In this document: in pieces, positions 54,503-62,228 of the stretch | Layout: each line of letters begins with the position of its first letter | Numbering within the stretch: the stretch's first letter is position 1 | Origin: CAVRZJ01 sp964594125 | Lineage (GTDB): Bacteria > Acidobacteriota > Thermoanaerobaculia > Thermoanaerobaculales > Thermoanaerobaculaceae | Direction: 5' to 3' | DNA: 64,000 nt | Assembly: GCA_964594125.1 (NCBI GenBank) | Contig: CAZQLL010000001.1 | Span: 62,001-126,000 of the forward strand | Notes under the pieces: model-generated | Databases searched by the model: none | What the model saw: only the letters and a program-made list of their open reading frames with translations | Told to the model about the DNA's origin: nothing | Position numbers and translations under genes: made by a program

Positions 54503-54826
54503 CGACGCTGTGCTCCTGTGCGATATGCGCGACTTTGCCGGCAAGGCGATCCCCGCGGCCGGGAGTCGGCTGCGCTGCGACCTCGACTCTGACGACGTCT
54601 TCGCGGCCGCCATGGAGCGCTTCATCGAGATCATCGGTGAGGCTGCGAGCAGGGTCTCGGAGGCCACCCGCCAGAGGATCTCAGGGGTTCCCTGGTACGA
54701 GATCGTCGGTATGCGGAACCGACTGATTCACGGCTCCGCGTCGGTCGACCACGACGTCATGTGGGCGTGATCACGCTCGACCTTCCCGCGCTCGTCGCAG
54801 CTCTCGACGCCGCTTCCGAGACGTGA
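54489..54826 (+). pseudogene. hepT: HepT-type HEPN toxin with C-terminal frameshift
   Basis: The uninterrupted frame ends at 54770 after 93 residues. The HEPN RNase motif is present as Arg76...His81 in MRNRLIHG, but the following residue usually Tyr in HepT (RX4HXY) is Ser83. The frame stops at DHDVMWA, while the +2 frame directly after it reads VITLDLPALVAALDAASET and stops at 54826, exactly the C-terminal helix expected for the family. So a one-base indel near 54766 truncates the toxin, or the base is a sequencing error. The toxin is probably inactive if real. Confidence 0.75.
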
Positions 54827-55065
54827 CAGCGTCGCGTGCGGCACCCCCACCGCGCCTGTCACGGCGAGGAGCCGAGCCGCGGGCAAGGCGACGCGGCAGT
54901 CTCCTTCACTCCCATGAAATCCCTCGCATCTCGGAGAAGCGAACTCCCGCTCGAACGCGTCCACGTGCGGCCCGGCGGCGCGATCCGGTTCGACGCGAAG
55001 GCGCCCTCCACCGGCTCCAGCTCATGCCCGGACCAGTGCGGCGGGGAAAGGCAGAATCGAGGCAT
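54824..55065 (-). pseudogene. Aminotransferase 5'-end remnant, copy 3 (with small insertion)
   Basis: The ATG at 55065 begins MPRFCLSPPHWSGHELEPV, then GAFASNRIAPPG. A one-base loss shifts frame, after which HVDAFEREFA is readable in the next frame. It carries the same ~90-base insertion as copy 2 (GATGCGAGGGATTTCATGGG) before AVGVPHAT. Similarity ends where the HEPN gene stop begins. It is more diverged than copy 2. Confidence 0.9.
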
Positions 55066-55122
55066 CGTCAACACACGGAGACCAAGCGGCATCGCAGCGT
55101 CAGTGCCAGCTCGGGCTGCGCC

Positions 55123-55151
55123 TTGACGTGGTTCCGAATTGGAACCATAGT
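55123..55151 (+). promoter_or_regulatory. Promoter/operator of the vapBC-like pair
   Basis: TTGACG at 55123-55128 and CATAGT at 55146-55151 are 17 bases apart. The spacer is a perfect inverted repeat, TGGTTCC-GAATT-GGAACCA (55129-55147), an ideal operator for a ribbon-helix-helix antitoxin. Transcription would start near 55158. Confidence 0.75.
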
Positions 55152-55172
55152 GATAGATGCAGGGAGGCAACC

Positions 55173-55418
55173 ATGCCGACGACGATCACGGTGAAGGGGA
55201 TCCCGGAGGACCTCTACCGGAGACTGAAGGAAGCGGCTGCGGCGAATCGCCGCAGCATCAACAGCGAGATCATCAGCAGGATCGAGCAGACCCTGAAGGC
55301 GCGCCGAGTGCCGACGGCCGAGCTGCTGGAGGGGGTGCGACGGCTGCACGCGAGCTTCGGCGGCAAGACGCTCAAGCTGAAGCAACTGGACGCCGCGCGC
55401 CGTGAGGGGCGCCCATGA
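55173..55418 (+). CDS. VapB-type antitoxin (FitA/Arc-like ribbon-helix-helix)
   Basis: 81 residues with GGGAGG upstream. The N terminus PTTITVKGIPEDLYRRLKEAA and RSINSEIISRIEQTL is an Arc/FitA-type ribbon-helix-helix. The tail (GVRRLHASFGGKTLKLKQLDAARREGRP) should bind the PIN toxin. It overlaps the toxin start by 4 bases (ATGA). Confidence 0.92.
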   Translation: MPTTITVKGIPEDLYRRLKEAAAANRRSINSEIISRIEQTLKARRVPTAELLEGVRRLHASFGGKTLKLKQLDAARREGRP

Positions 55419-55822
55419 TCGTGGTGGACACCAACGTCATTGCGGCGTTGGTGCTGCCGACGAGCGAGCATACGCTGGCGGCCACGGCGACGCTGGAGCG
55501 TGATCGAGAGTGGGCGGCACCGCTGTCGTGGCGCAGCGAGTTCTGCACCATGCTGGCCACGGGCGTGCGAAGCGGCTGGCTGAGTGCCGAGCAGGCGACC
55601 CAGGCGTTGCGAAGTGCCGAGGACCTCATGGAAGGCGGCGAGTTCGCGGTGCCTGCGGCCGAGGTGCTGAGGACCGCCATGGCGAGCGGCTGCACTGCCT
55701 GCGACTGCGAGTTCGTTGTCCTGGCGAAGGATCTCGACGTGAAGCTGATAACCCTCGACCGGGCGGTGCTCAAGGCGTTCCCGGACGTTGCCCGTTCGCT
55801 TGGCTCGCGGCACGCCACCTGA
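55415..55822 (+). CDS. VapC-type PIN-domain ribonuclease toxin
   Basis: 135 residues. The PIN acidic cluster is visible: Asp5 in MIVVDTNVIAAL, Glu42 in WRSEF, Asp near 95 in CDCEFVVLAKDL and Asp in LITLDRAVLKAFP. It should cleave RNA (often tRNA or rRNA) with magnesium. It is translationally coupled to the antitoxin. Confidence 0.93.
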   Translation: MIVVDTNVIAALVLPTSEHTLAATATLERDREWAAPLSWRSEFCTMLATGVRSGWLSAEQATQALRSAEDLMEGGEFAVPAAEVLRTAMASGCTACDCEFVVLAKDLDVKLITLDRAVLKAFPDVARSLGSRHAT

Positions 55823-55850
55823 GGCCTCCCGCTCCATCAGAAAGACCGAA

Positions 55851-55872
55851 GGGCGGGCGCTCTCGCCCGCCC
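55851..55872 (+). terminator. Hairpin terminator after the vapBC-like pair
   Basis: GGGCGGGCG and CGCCCGCCC form a perfect 9-bp stem around CTCT, 28 bases after the toxin stop. No T-run follows. Confidence 0.55.
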
Positions 55873-56009
55873 GGACCTCGCACGGGTTCACCACCGCCGA
55901 GGCGTTGGCGCCCTCACTCCCAGAAGCGGCTGTCGAGTCGGTGCCCCCGCTCAATGTCTCTCAGGTGCAGGCATCCTGCTTGCGCCGGCAGAGCCACGCC
56001 ACTATCAAC

Positions 56010-56174
56010 CCGCTCTGCCGCCGCGGGCGGCACCCCGACCTCCGCCGCGAACTCGCGCTCGAACGCGTCCGCGCGCGGCCCCAGCGGCGCGAGCCAGCTC
56101 GGCGCGAATGCGTCGCTCACCTGCTCCGGCTCGGGGCCGGACAGGTGCGGCGGAGAGAGGTAGCTTCGCGGCAT
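56010..56174 (-). pseudogene. Aminotransferase 5'-end remnant, copy 4
   Basis: The ATG at 56174 begins MPRSYLSPPHLSGPEPEQV, then SDAFAPSWLAPLGPRADAFEREFAAEVGVPPAAA, matching residues 1-~54. The frame continues into unrelated sequence to 55914. There is no insertion after EREFA, unlike copies 2 and 3. It shares SGPEPEQV with copy 5, so these two are closer relatives. The sequence from here to 56340 shows no other gene. Confidence 0.9.
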
Positions 56175-56342
56175 CGTCAATCGCCCTCAGCGAGGTGGCT
56201 GGTGAGTATTCCGTGCACCCTCATCCCGCTTCCGGTGGGCGTCGACGCCGAGGCGATCGAGCTCCAAATTCACCCGGCGCCGCGCAGGTGTCAGCGCGCG
56301 CCTCGCGCGCCACCCATGTTGTGAAAATCATCCGCGTAGTGG

Positions 56343-56371
56343 TTGTTTTTCGTCCGATGAAGAGCTATTCT
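56343..56371 (+). promoter_or_regulatory. Promoter of the DUF4143 ATPase gene, probably leaderless
   Basis: TTGTTT at 56343-56348 and TATTCT at 56366-56371 are 17 bases apart. The ATG at 56379 follows after 7 bases, the normal -10 to +1 distance, and no Shine-Dalgarno exists. Confidence 0.6.
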
Positions 56372-56378
56372 CCCGGCC

Positions 56379-57635
56379 ATGATCGAGCGCAGCATCACGG
56401 GGCGTTTGCTGGAGGCGCTGGCGGACACGCCCGTGGTCTTCCTCGCGGGCGCCCGCCAGACCGGCAAGAGCACGCTCGCGCGCGCCCTGGCGACCGGCCC
56501 CCACCCGGCGCAGTACCTCACCCTCGACGATGCAGCCGTCATGGCGGCGGCGCACCGCGATCCTGCCGGCTTCATCGCCGGCATCGAGGGCAACGTCGTC
56601 CTCGACGAGGTGCAGCGGGTTCCCGAGCTGAGCCTCGCCATCAAGGCGGAGGTCGATCGCCGGCGCGTCCCGGGGCGGTTCTTCCTCACCGGCTCCGCCA
56701 ACGTCCTGCTCCTGCCCGCCGTCGCCCAGGCGCTCGCGGGCCGGATCGAGGTGTGCACCCTCTGGCCGCTCTCGATCGGGGAGCTCGGCGGAGTGCGCGA
56801 GGGCTTCATCGACGCGGCGTTCTCGCCATCCACGCCGAAGGCGCCCGACGGCGCTCCGTCACGCGCGGAGCTCGCGGCGCGCATCGCCCGCGGTGGCTTT
56901 CCGGAGGTGCAGGACCGGCGTTCGCCCGGGCGCCGCGACGCCTGGTTCTCGTCGTACCTGTCGACCATCATGCAGCGCGACGTGCGCGACCTCTCCGTCA
57001 TCGAGGGGCTCGCGCAGTTGCCGCACCTGCTCTCGCTGGTCGCGGCCCGAAACGGCGCGCCCCTGAACGCCGCCGACCTGTCGAGGTCCGCCGCCGTGCC
57101 TCAGACGACGTTGAAGCGGTACCTTGCGCTCCTCGAGACGCTTTTCCTGGTGCACCGGGTGCCGGCCTGGAGCGCCAACCTCACGACCCGTCTCGTGAAG
57201 GCGCCCAGGCTCTACGTGACCGACTCCGGCGTTGCGGCGCACCTGGCCGGCGCCGACGAGGCGAGGCTCGCCGGCGATCCCTCGTTCCTCGGGCCGTTCC
57301 TCGAGGGCCTCGTGGTCGGCGAGCTCCTCAAGCAGTCCACCTGGAGCGACACCGCCGTCCGGCTCTTCCATTTCCGCACCCACGCCGGCCGGGAAGTGGA
57401 CCTCGTGCTCGAGGACGCTGCCGGGCGTCTCGTCGCCGTCGAGGTCAAGGCGGCGGCGACCCTCGCGGTGAGCGACGTGGCCGGGATCCAGACGTTCGCC
57501 GCCCTCGCCGGCCCCAGGTTCCACCGCGGCATCGTCCTCTACGCGGGCCGCGAGGTCATCCCGTTCGCCGCCAACATCCACGCCCTCCCCCTGCCGGCGC
57601 TGTGGCAGGGCGCAGCTCCCCGCACGGGGGGATGA
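56379..57635 (+). CDS. AAA ATPase with C-terminal DUF4143
   Basis: 418 residues. Walker A is FLAGARQTGKSTLARAL and Walker B GNVVLDEVQRVPEL; LTGSANVLLLP is the sensor region. The second half matches DUF4143: YLSTIMQRDVRDLSVIEGLAQL, TLKRYLALLETLFLVHRVPAWS, and the nuclease-like core REVDLVLEDAAGRLVAVEVKA (D...ExK). These proteins are widespread accessory genes in variable regions, and no function is firmly established. It is the only non-toxin-antitoxin member of the cassette region and shares the plus orientation of the two neighbouring pairs. Confidence 0.92.
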   Translation: MIERSITGRLLEALADTPVVFLAGARQTGKSTLARALATGPHPAQYLTLDDAAVMAAAHRDPAGFIAGIEGNVVLDEVQRVPELSLAIKAEVDRRRVPGRFFLTGSANVLLLPAVAQALAGRIEVCTLWPLSIGELGGVREGFIDAAFSPSTPKAPDGAPSRAELAARIARGGFPEVQDRRSPGRRDAWFSSYLSTIMQRDVRDLSVIEGLAQLPHLLSLVAARNGAPLNAADLSRSAAVPQTTLKRYLALLETLFLVHRVPAWSANLTTRLVKAPRLYVTDSGVAAHLAGADEARLAGDPSFLGPFLEGLVVGELLKQSTWSDTAVRLFHFRTHAGREVDLVLEDAAGRLVAVEVKAAATLAVSDVAGIQTFAALAGPRFHRGIVLYAGREVIPFAANIHALPLPALWQGAAPRTGG

Positions 57636-57726
57636 CCCCCGGGCCGCTGCCCTCTCGAGATGCGGTTCGGGGGCGCTGCGCCAGCGGCGGCAGCCGGGTT
57701 GGCGCAGCGGCGACACTGCCCCTGCA

Positions 57727-57865
57727 CAACTGCCGTGGTGAGCTCCCGCTCGACCGCGCCCAGGAGTAGCCCCAGCGGCGCGGTCCAGTTCGACGCGAAT
57801 GCGTCGTTCACCTGCTCCGGCTCGGGGCCGGACAGGTGTGGCGGGGAAGGGTAGGTTCGCGGCAT
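57727..57865 (-). pseudogene. Aminotransferase 5'-end remnant, copy 5 (ancestral junction)
   Basis: The ATG at 57865 begins MPRTYPSPPHLSGPEPEQV, then NDAFASNWTAPLGLLLGAVEREL, matching residues 1-~42 with drift at the end. Its ATG overlaps the stop of the acetyltransferase remnant (TGATG), the arrangement expected of an intact operon, whereas all other copies are preceded by TGACG. It is therefore the best candidate for the original position of the aminotransferase start. Confidence 0.88.
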
Positions 57866-58086
57866 CAGACGCCTCCGCCGCGAAGCGGCCGTGCCGGTAC
57901 GCCCGCAACCGTCGCCCCGCCTGGCACGTCGCGCACCACCGCGGCGCCGGCGCCGACCACCGCCCACGCGCCGATCGACACGCCGGGGATCACCGCGCTG
58001 CCGATGCCCAGAGATGCGCCACCGGCTCCGGCCGCGCCCCAGTTGGCGGCGACCCAAACCCTCCGAGGACAGCAATCACGGGCCAC
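57865..58086 (-). pseudogene. NeuD/PglD-type acetyltransferase, C-terminal remnant
   Basis: Only the last ~60 residues of a left-handed beta-helix acyltransferase remain: GGASLGIGSAVIPGVSIGAWAVVGAGAAVVRDVPGGATVAGVPARPL, written here as the hexapeptide series ending in VAGVPARPL. The N-terminal sugar-binding domain (~140 residues) is absent; only 28 bases separate the fragment from the sugar transferase stop. It would have N-acetylated the amino sugar made by the aminotransferase. Probably non-functional. Confidence 0.85.
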
Positions 58087-58114
58087 GAGGTGCGGCCCGG
58101 GTCGCCCTGCATGC

Positions 58115-58759
58115 TCACGCCTGGGGCGTCTCCTCGCGCCGCTTCGTTCCCATGAACTCGTACATCGTGACGTGATCCTCTCGGTTGATCCCTTCGCGGC
58201 GCAGCACGCTCTTGACTGTTCTCACTAGGATTCTCGCGTCGAGCAGGAGGCTCCAATTGTCGACGTACCAGACGTCCAGGCGAAACCTCTCCTCCCAGTC
58301 GGCAGCGTTGCGCCCATTAACCTGCGCCCAGCCGGTGATTCCCGGCAACACGTCGTGCCGCCTCGATTGCTCGCTGTTGTACCTCGAGAGGTACTGCATC
58401 AGGAGGGGCCGGGGGCCCACCAGGCTCAACTCGCCGCGAAGGACGTTCAGGAGCTGCGGCAACTCGTCGAGGCTCGTCGACCGTATGAGCCGGCCCGCCC
58501 GCGTGAGTCGCTCAGCGTCCGCGAGCGGCTCGCCCGTCGCCGGATCGACCGCGTGCCGCATCGTCCTGAACTTCACAATTTGGAACGGCCTACCGCGGTA
58601 ACCGGGGCGCTGTTGCCGGAAGAGCACCGGTCGCCCCATCGACAGAGCTACCACTGCAGCCGTGGCGGCCATGACGGGCGCCAGCAGCACGAGACCGAAG
58701 GCGGCAACACCGAGGTCAATGGCTCGCTTCACGATGAGGCGCCACCCGCGCTGATGCAC
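58115..58759 (-). CDS. Bacterial sugar-phosphate transferase (PglC-like initiating enzyme)
   Basis: 214 residues from the GTG at 58759, with GGAAGAG 8 bases upstream; a GTG two codons earlier overlaps the methyltransferase stop as GTGA and is an alternative. One N-terminal re-entrant hydrophobic helix (AIDLGVAAFGLVLLAPVMAA) precedes the polyprenyl-phosphate hexose-1-phosphate transferase core (PFQIVKFRTM, RSTSLDELPQLLNVLRGELS, LVGPRPLLMQYL, GITGWAQVNGRN). It loads the first sugar phosphate onto undecaprenyl phosphate at the inner membrane. It fits the PglC role beside PglD and PglE homologues. Confidence 0.94.
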   Translation of the reverse strand: MHQRGWRLIVKRAIDLGVAAFGLVLLAPVMAATAAVVALSMGRPVLFRQQRPGYRGRPFQIVKFRTMRHAVDPATGEPLADAERLTRAGRLIRSTSLDELPQLLNVLRGELSLVGPRPLLMQYLSRYNSEQSRRHDVLPGITGWAQVNGRNAADWEERFRLDVWYVDNWSLLLDARILVRTVKSVLRREGINREDHVTMYEFMGTKRREETPQA

Positions 58760-58761
58760 GG

Positions 58762-59583
58762 TCACCTCTTCCGCAGCAACCAGAACTGTATTGGTGAGTA
58801 GTTCCCCATCGGCGGGAGGAAGGAGAAAAACTTGACCAAGTGGGTGTTGTATAGCACTTCCCGTTTCGTGCATGCAGGGTATAGGACCCGGCTGACGAAG
58901 TAATGCGACGAGAGGAAGTTCGGAGACGGTAGCGTCGGATCATGCTCGCGCGCCAGATCGACGATCTCGAAGTCGCTCGCGACGGTCTCCAGGAACCACT
59001 GTTCCTCGAACCAGAGGTTGTGATGGGGAACCGCATTCGGCGGCAGGCCAAGCTCTTTGCGCGCCGCGTTCAGGAGCTCGAGGCCGTTCATGAACGCCTC
59101 AATGCACAGGAAGTGCCCGCCCGGCCGGAGCACGCGTGCAATTTCCCGTAACGAGTCGGCCTGGTGCGCCCGATCCATGACGTTGATGATGCACCGCTCG
59201 GTGATCACGACGTCCCGAGACCCGTGGTCGAACGGCATCTTCCGGACATCACCCTGCACGATGATCGCGCCCGCGACGCCCCGCTCGCGAGCGACCCGCA
59301 CCATGTCCGGGGTGTACTCAAGACCGGTCAGGGTCAGGTCCGGATGGCACTCACGGACCGCCCCGAGCAAGTACGCGTTGCCGCATCCAACGTCGAGCAG
59401 GTCGTTCACCGTTACGCCGCGTGCCCTTAGCCACTCGAGGACGCGTAGGATCGATGCGATTTCACGACCCCTGGTGACCTCGTCACGCATGGTCGACGAG
59501 GCGTCCCGCCCGTGGGCTTCGGCCTCCCTGCGGTAATGCTCGAGGATGACGTCCGTGTATGCCGCTTCGCTCTGTTCGGTCAC
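58762..59583 (-). CDS. Class I SAM-dependent methyltransferase
   Basis: 273 residues from a GTG with AGGTG upstream. The SAM-binding glycine motif is LLDVGCGNAYLLGAV; VQGDVRKMPFDHGSRDVVI is motif II and VLRPGGHFLCIEAF is motif III. It probably methylates a sugar or lipid-linked intermediate of the surrounding glycan pathway; the acceptor is unknown. It overlaps the sugar transferase start region. Somewhat lower GC than the island's neighbours is apparent. Confidence 0.9.
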   Translation of the reverse strand: MTEQSEAAYTDVILEHYRREAEAHGRDASSTMRDEVTRGREIASILRVLEWLRARGVTVNDLLDVGCGNAYLLGAVRECHPDLTLTGLEYTPDMVRVARERGVAGAIIVQGDVRKMPFDHGSRDVVITERCIINVMDRAHQADSLREIARVLRPGGHFLCIEAFMNGLELLNAARKELGLPPNAVPHHNLWFEEQWFLETVASDFEIVDLAREHDPTLPSPNFLSSHYFVSRVLYPACTKREVLYNTHLVKFFSFLPPMGNYSPIQFWLLRKR

Positions 59584-59694
59584 TGTATGACACCTACTCT
59601 ATCTCGGTTAGGCACGCAAGTTGCGGATCCGGGCCGCCGACCGGGCGGCGGATCCGTCGGCCGCAGAGAGTACGTTAGGTAGATCGCGCATGCT

Positions 59695-60930
59695 TCAACC
59701 GGTGCCGGCGGCCGTCGATCTCACCGGCGCAATGCCTCGTTCAGCCAGCAATCTGCGGTACAGCTCCACCCACCGACCCCAGACGATCTCTTGCCTGAAC
59801 TCCCGCACCGCCCGCTGCCTCGCCGCCTCGCCGTGCCGGGCGCGCTGCGCGGGCATGCAGAGGTAGGCGAAACACGCGTCTGCCAGCCCGGCCGTATCGC
59901 CGATTGGTACGAGGAGGCCCGTCACACCATCGACGACGGCGTCGACCGTGCCCGTGGCGGCGAAGCCGGCCACGGGCACCCCCGAGGCGGCCGCCTCGAG
60001 CGGCGCGTTGGGGAACCCCTCGCGGTGCGAAGGGAACGCAAGCACGTCCATCGCCGCGTAGTACTCCGCAGTGTCGCCCACGAACCCGAGGTGCACGATG
60101 CGAGGATCCGTCTCCAGGCGCCGGTGGACCGCGGGACCGACGGCGTCGCCGTCCTCGAACTCCCCGAGCATCAGGAGACGCGTGCCTGGCAACCGAGTGA
60201 CGACGCTGTCGAATGCCGCGAGCACCTCCGAGACACCCTTGTCGCGCGTAAACCGGCCGACGAAGCCCATCACTGGGGCGTCCGGCTTGAGGCCGAGCCG
60301 GGACCGCAGTTCCGTTGCTTCAGTCCGCGACCGGGGCCTGAAGCGCTCGACGTCGATGCCGTTCGACGATCCCGAGGCCAGCACGACGGCCTTCTCGGCT
60401 CTGCCCAGCCTCAGCTCGAGCCACCTCCGGCGCAGGCTCTCGCTGACGCAAACAGTCCGGTGCGAGCAGGCGGCGGCGACTCGCTCGGTCGCCGCGAGGA
60501 TCCGCCGCGCAGCGCCGGCGGCAGTCTCGAGACGGAGGCCGCGCAGCGTGTAGACACGCACCGGCACCCGCGCGACGCGCGCCGCTATCATTCCGAGCAA
60601 CCCTGCCTTGGGTGTTCCGGCGTTCACGAGATGAGGCCTGCACCGGCGGAGGACCCGGATCAGTCGCACCAAGGCTACAGCGTCGGCGGCGGGGCTGATC
60701 GATCGCGTCATCGGGACCGGGATCGTCGCTACGCCCTCGCGGGACCCGACGGCCCCGAGCTCACTGCCGGGCGAGGCGACGACCGTGACGTCGAAACCTT
60801 CGTCCCGCATTGCCGCGAGCTGCCCTACCAAGAACGCCCGCGCCGTGACGGGGTGGGTTACGACGTGGACGACCCGGAGGTGGCCCACGCCACGTCGCGC
60901 GGCAGTGGCGCCTGCCGCTTGCCAGGTCAC
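59695..60930 (-). CDS. GT4-family glycosyltransferase (PglA-like)
   Basis: 411 residues from the GTG at 60930, which overlaps the ligase-like gene stop by 4 bases (GTGA); a longer frame from 60969 exists but is less likely. The GT-B N-terminal half begins HLRVVHVVTHPVTARAFLVGQLAAM, and the C-terminal half has GFVGRFTRDKGVSEVL and FPSHREGFPNAPLEAAASGVPV, the EX7E donor motif. NAGTPKAGLLG in the N-terminal half is common in PglA-like transferases acting on undecaprenyl-linked bacillosamine-type sugars. Confidence 0.92.
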   Translation of the reverse strand: MTWQAAGATAARRGVGHLRVVHVVTHPVTARAFLVGQLAAMRDEGFDVTVVASPGSELGAVGSREGVATIPVPMTRSISPAADAVALVRLIRVLRRCRPHLVNAGTPKAGLLGMIAARVARVPVRVYTLRGLRLETAAGAARRILAATERVAAACSHRTVCVSESLRRRWLELRLGRAEKAVVLASGSSNGIDVERFRPRSRTEATELRSRLGLKPDAPVMGFVGRFTRDKGVSEVLAAFDSVVTRLPGTRLLMLGEFEDGDAVGPAVHRRLETDPRIVHLGFVGDTAEYYAAMDVLAFPSHREGFPNAPLEAAASGVPVAGFAATGTVDAVVDGVTGLLVPIGDTAGLADACFAYLCMPAQRARHGEAARQRAVREFRQEIVWGRWVELYRRLLAERGIAPVRSTAAGTG

Positions 60931-62228
60931 GCGCCCGGCTCCCGCGAGGCCCCGGCAACGGAGGGCCAAGGCCGTGCAGCGCCGGCAGGACGCGATCCTT
61001 GACCGGATTCCCGCGGTGCCAGATCAAGGCCGGGCCGGCGGGCTCGGACGCTGGCGAGGTGCTGCCTTCGCAGTACGCCCAGCTCAACGGCCAGGCACTG
61101 CAGGAACGCGAGCAGGATCCAGAACAGGCTGTCTCGCAGGCCGTTGTGAGTCACCGAGTAGAAGGCGACAGGTAGCAGGTGCGCCACCAGGTACACGGGT
61201 GCCCGCTTCACCACATGAAGCAGGAAGAAGAGGAACGCTGCGGAGCCGACGAGTCCGTACGAAAAGAGGATCGTGCCTGGCGAGGAGTGGATCTCGATCG
61301 GGTGAGCCGGGTCGAAGCGGTCGTAGGCTCCTTCGGCCGAGCCGAACGCCAGGTATTCAGGGAAGTCCACGATGCGATGGTAGCCCCTCGCCTCGAGGCT
61401 GTCGTCCTTGGTGCGGCCCACCGTATCGAGACGCTCCTCCGTGGAGCGGACCAATGCCGCGCCGAAGTCGGTAAGGAACACCAGGGTCACGATCACCAGT
61501 CCCGACACGATGACCGACCCGGGCCGCCGGATGAGGGTGATGACGATCAGAATCGCAGTCGCGATAATCGCCGCCTTCGACAGCGAAACCAGGGTCAAAT
61601 ACACCGCCGCGCCGTAGGTGACGACCTGGTACCAGAACGGGAGGCGCAGCCACTTCGCCCCGATTGCGAAGATCGTCACCGACAGCAGCGCGAAGAACCC
61701 CAGTTGATTCGGGTTGTTGAAGAAGATCTCCTGCCGGATCGAGCCTGTGGCTGGGTGCAGCAGGGCCAACGCAAACTGGACGAGCAGCGTCGTGCTGGCC
61801 GCGAGCGTGACGGCGCGGAGCATGGTGGCACGGAAGCGGACGTAGAGAGTGACCACTGCCACGAAGACCACCAGATTGAAGGCGTAGAACAGGGGATTGA
61901 TGAGGATGGTCCCCTTGCCCAGCGCCAGGCGTTGCTCGAGGATGGCCCAGTACGCGCTCACGGCCGCCACGTAGCTGACGAAGTAGAGCAACGCGTAGCT
62001 GCTGAAGAAGTGCCTGAAGGCGGGGATGAACCCGGTGCCGATCCCGACCAGCACGCCGAGCGCCAGGATCGCCAGGTCGGCCGGCTGCGGCATCGCGCTC
62101 GGCAGGACGTAGAACGGCGCGACGAGAAAGTAGACGAACAGCACGAACAGCGGCGCGTGCCGCAGGGCCGCGAGCCAGCGCGCCGGGGCCGGCGCCGTGT
62201 ACGTCACCGCCCTTGCGTCAGTGCCCAT
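60927..62228 (-). CDS. O-antigen ligase/polymerase-like membrane protein
   Basis: 433 residues with about eleven transmembrane helices. A periplasmic loop after the middle contains the region YHRIVDFPEYLAFGSAEGAYDRF followed by EIHSSPGTILFSYGLVGSAAF, the pattern H-S-x-x-x...Y-G-x-x-G seen in Wzy_C/WaaL proteins. It would polymerise repeat units or ligate glycan to lipid. GGAG precedes the ATG, and the 3' end of the next upstream gene overlaps by 11 bases. Polymerase versus ligase cannot be decided. Confidence 0.88.
   Translation of the reverse strand: MGTDARAVTYTAPAPARWLAALRHAPLFVLFVYFLVAPFYVLPSAMPQPADLAILALGVLVGIGTGFIPAFRHFFSSYALLYFVSYVAAVSAYWAILEQRLALGKGTILINPLFYAFNLVVFVAVVTLYVRFRATMLRAVTLAASTTLLVQFALALLHPATGSIRQEIFFNNPNQLGFFALLSVTIFAIGAKWLRLPFWYQVVTYGAAVYLTLVSLSKAAIIATAILIVITLIRRPGSVIVSGLVIVTLVFLTDFGAALVRSTEERLDTVGRTKDDSLEARGYHRIVDFPEYLAFGSAEGAYDRFDPAHPIEIHSSPGTILFSYGLVGSAAFLFFLLHVVKRAPVYLVAHLLPVAFYSVTHNGLRDSLFWILLAFLQCLAVELGVLRRQHLASVRARRPGLDLAPRESGQGSRPAGAARPWPSVAGASREPGA

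Noticed and set aside
55914..56180. The 88-codon frame of copy 4 as a functional small gene
   Set aside because: Only the first ~54 codons match the aminotransferase and the rest is unrelated. It lacks the PLP-binding region, so a remnant is the better reading.
52262..57865. Classical integron attC sites between the cassettes
   Set aside because: The repeats are aminotransferase coding starts. I found no paired RYYYAAC/GTTRRRY cores and no tyrosine integrase. A mechanistic analogy may hold but identity does not.
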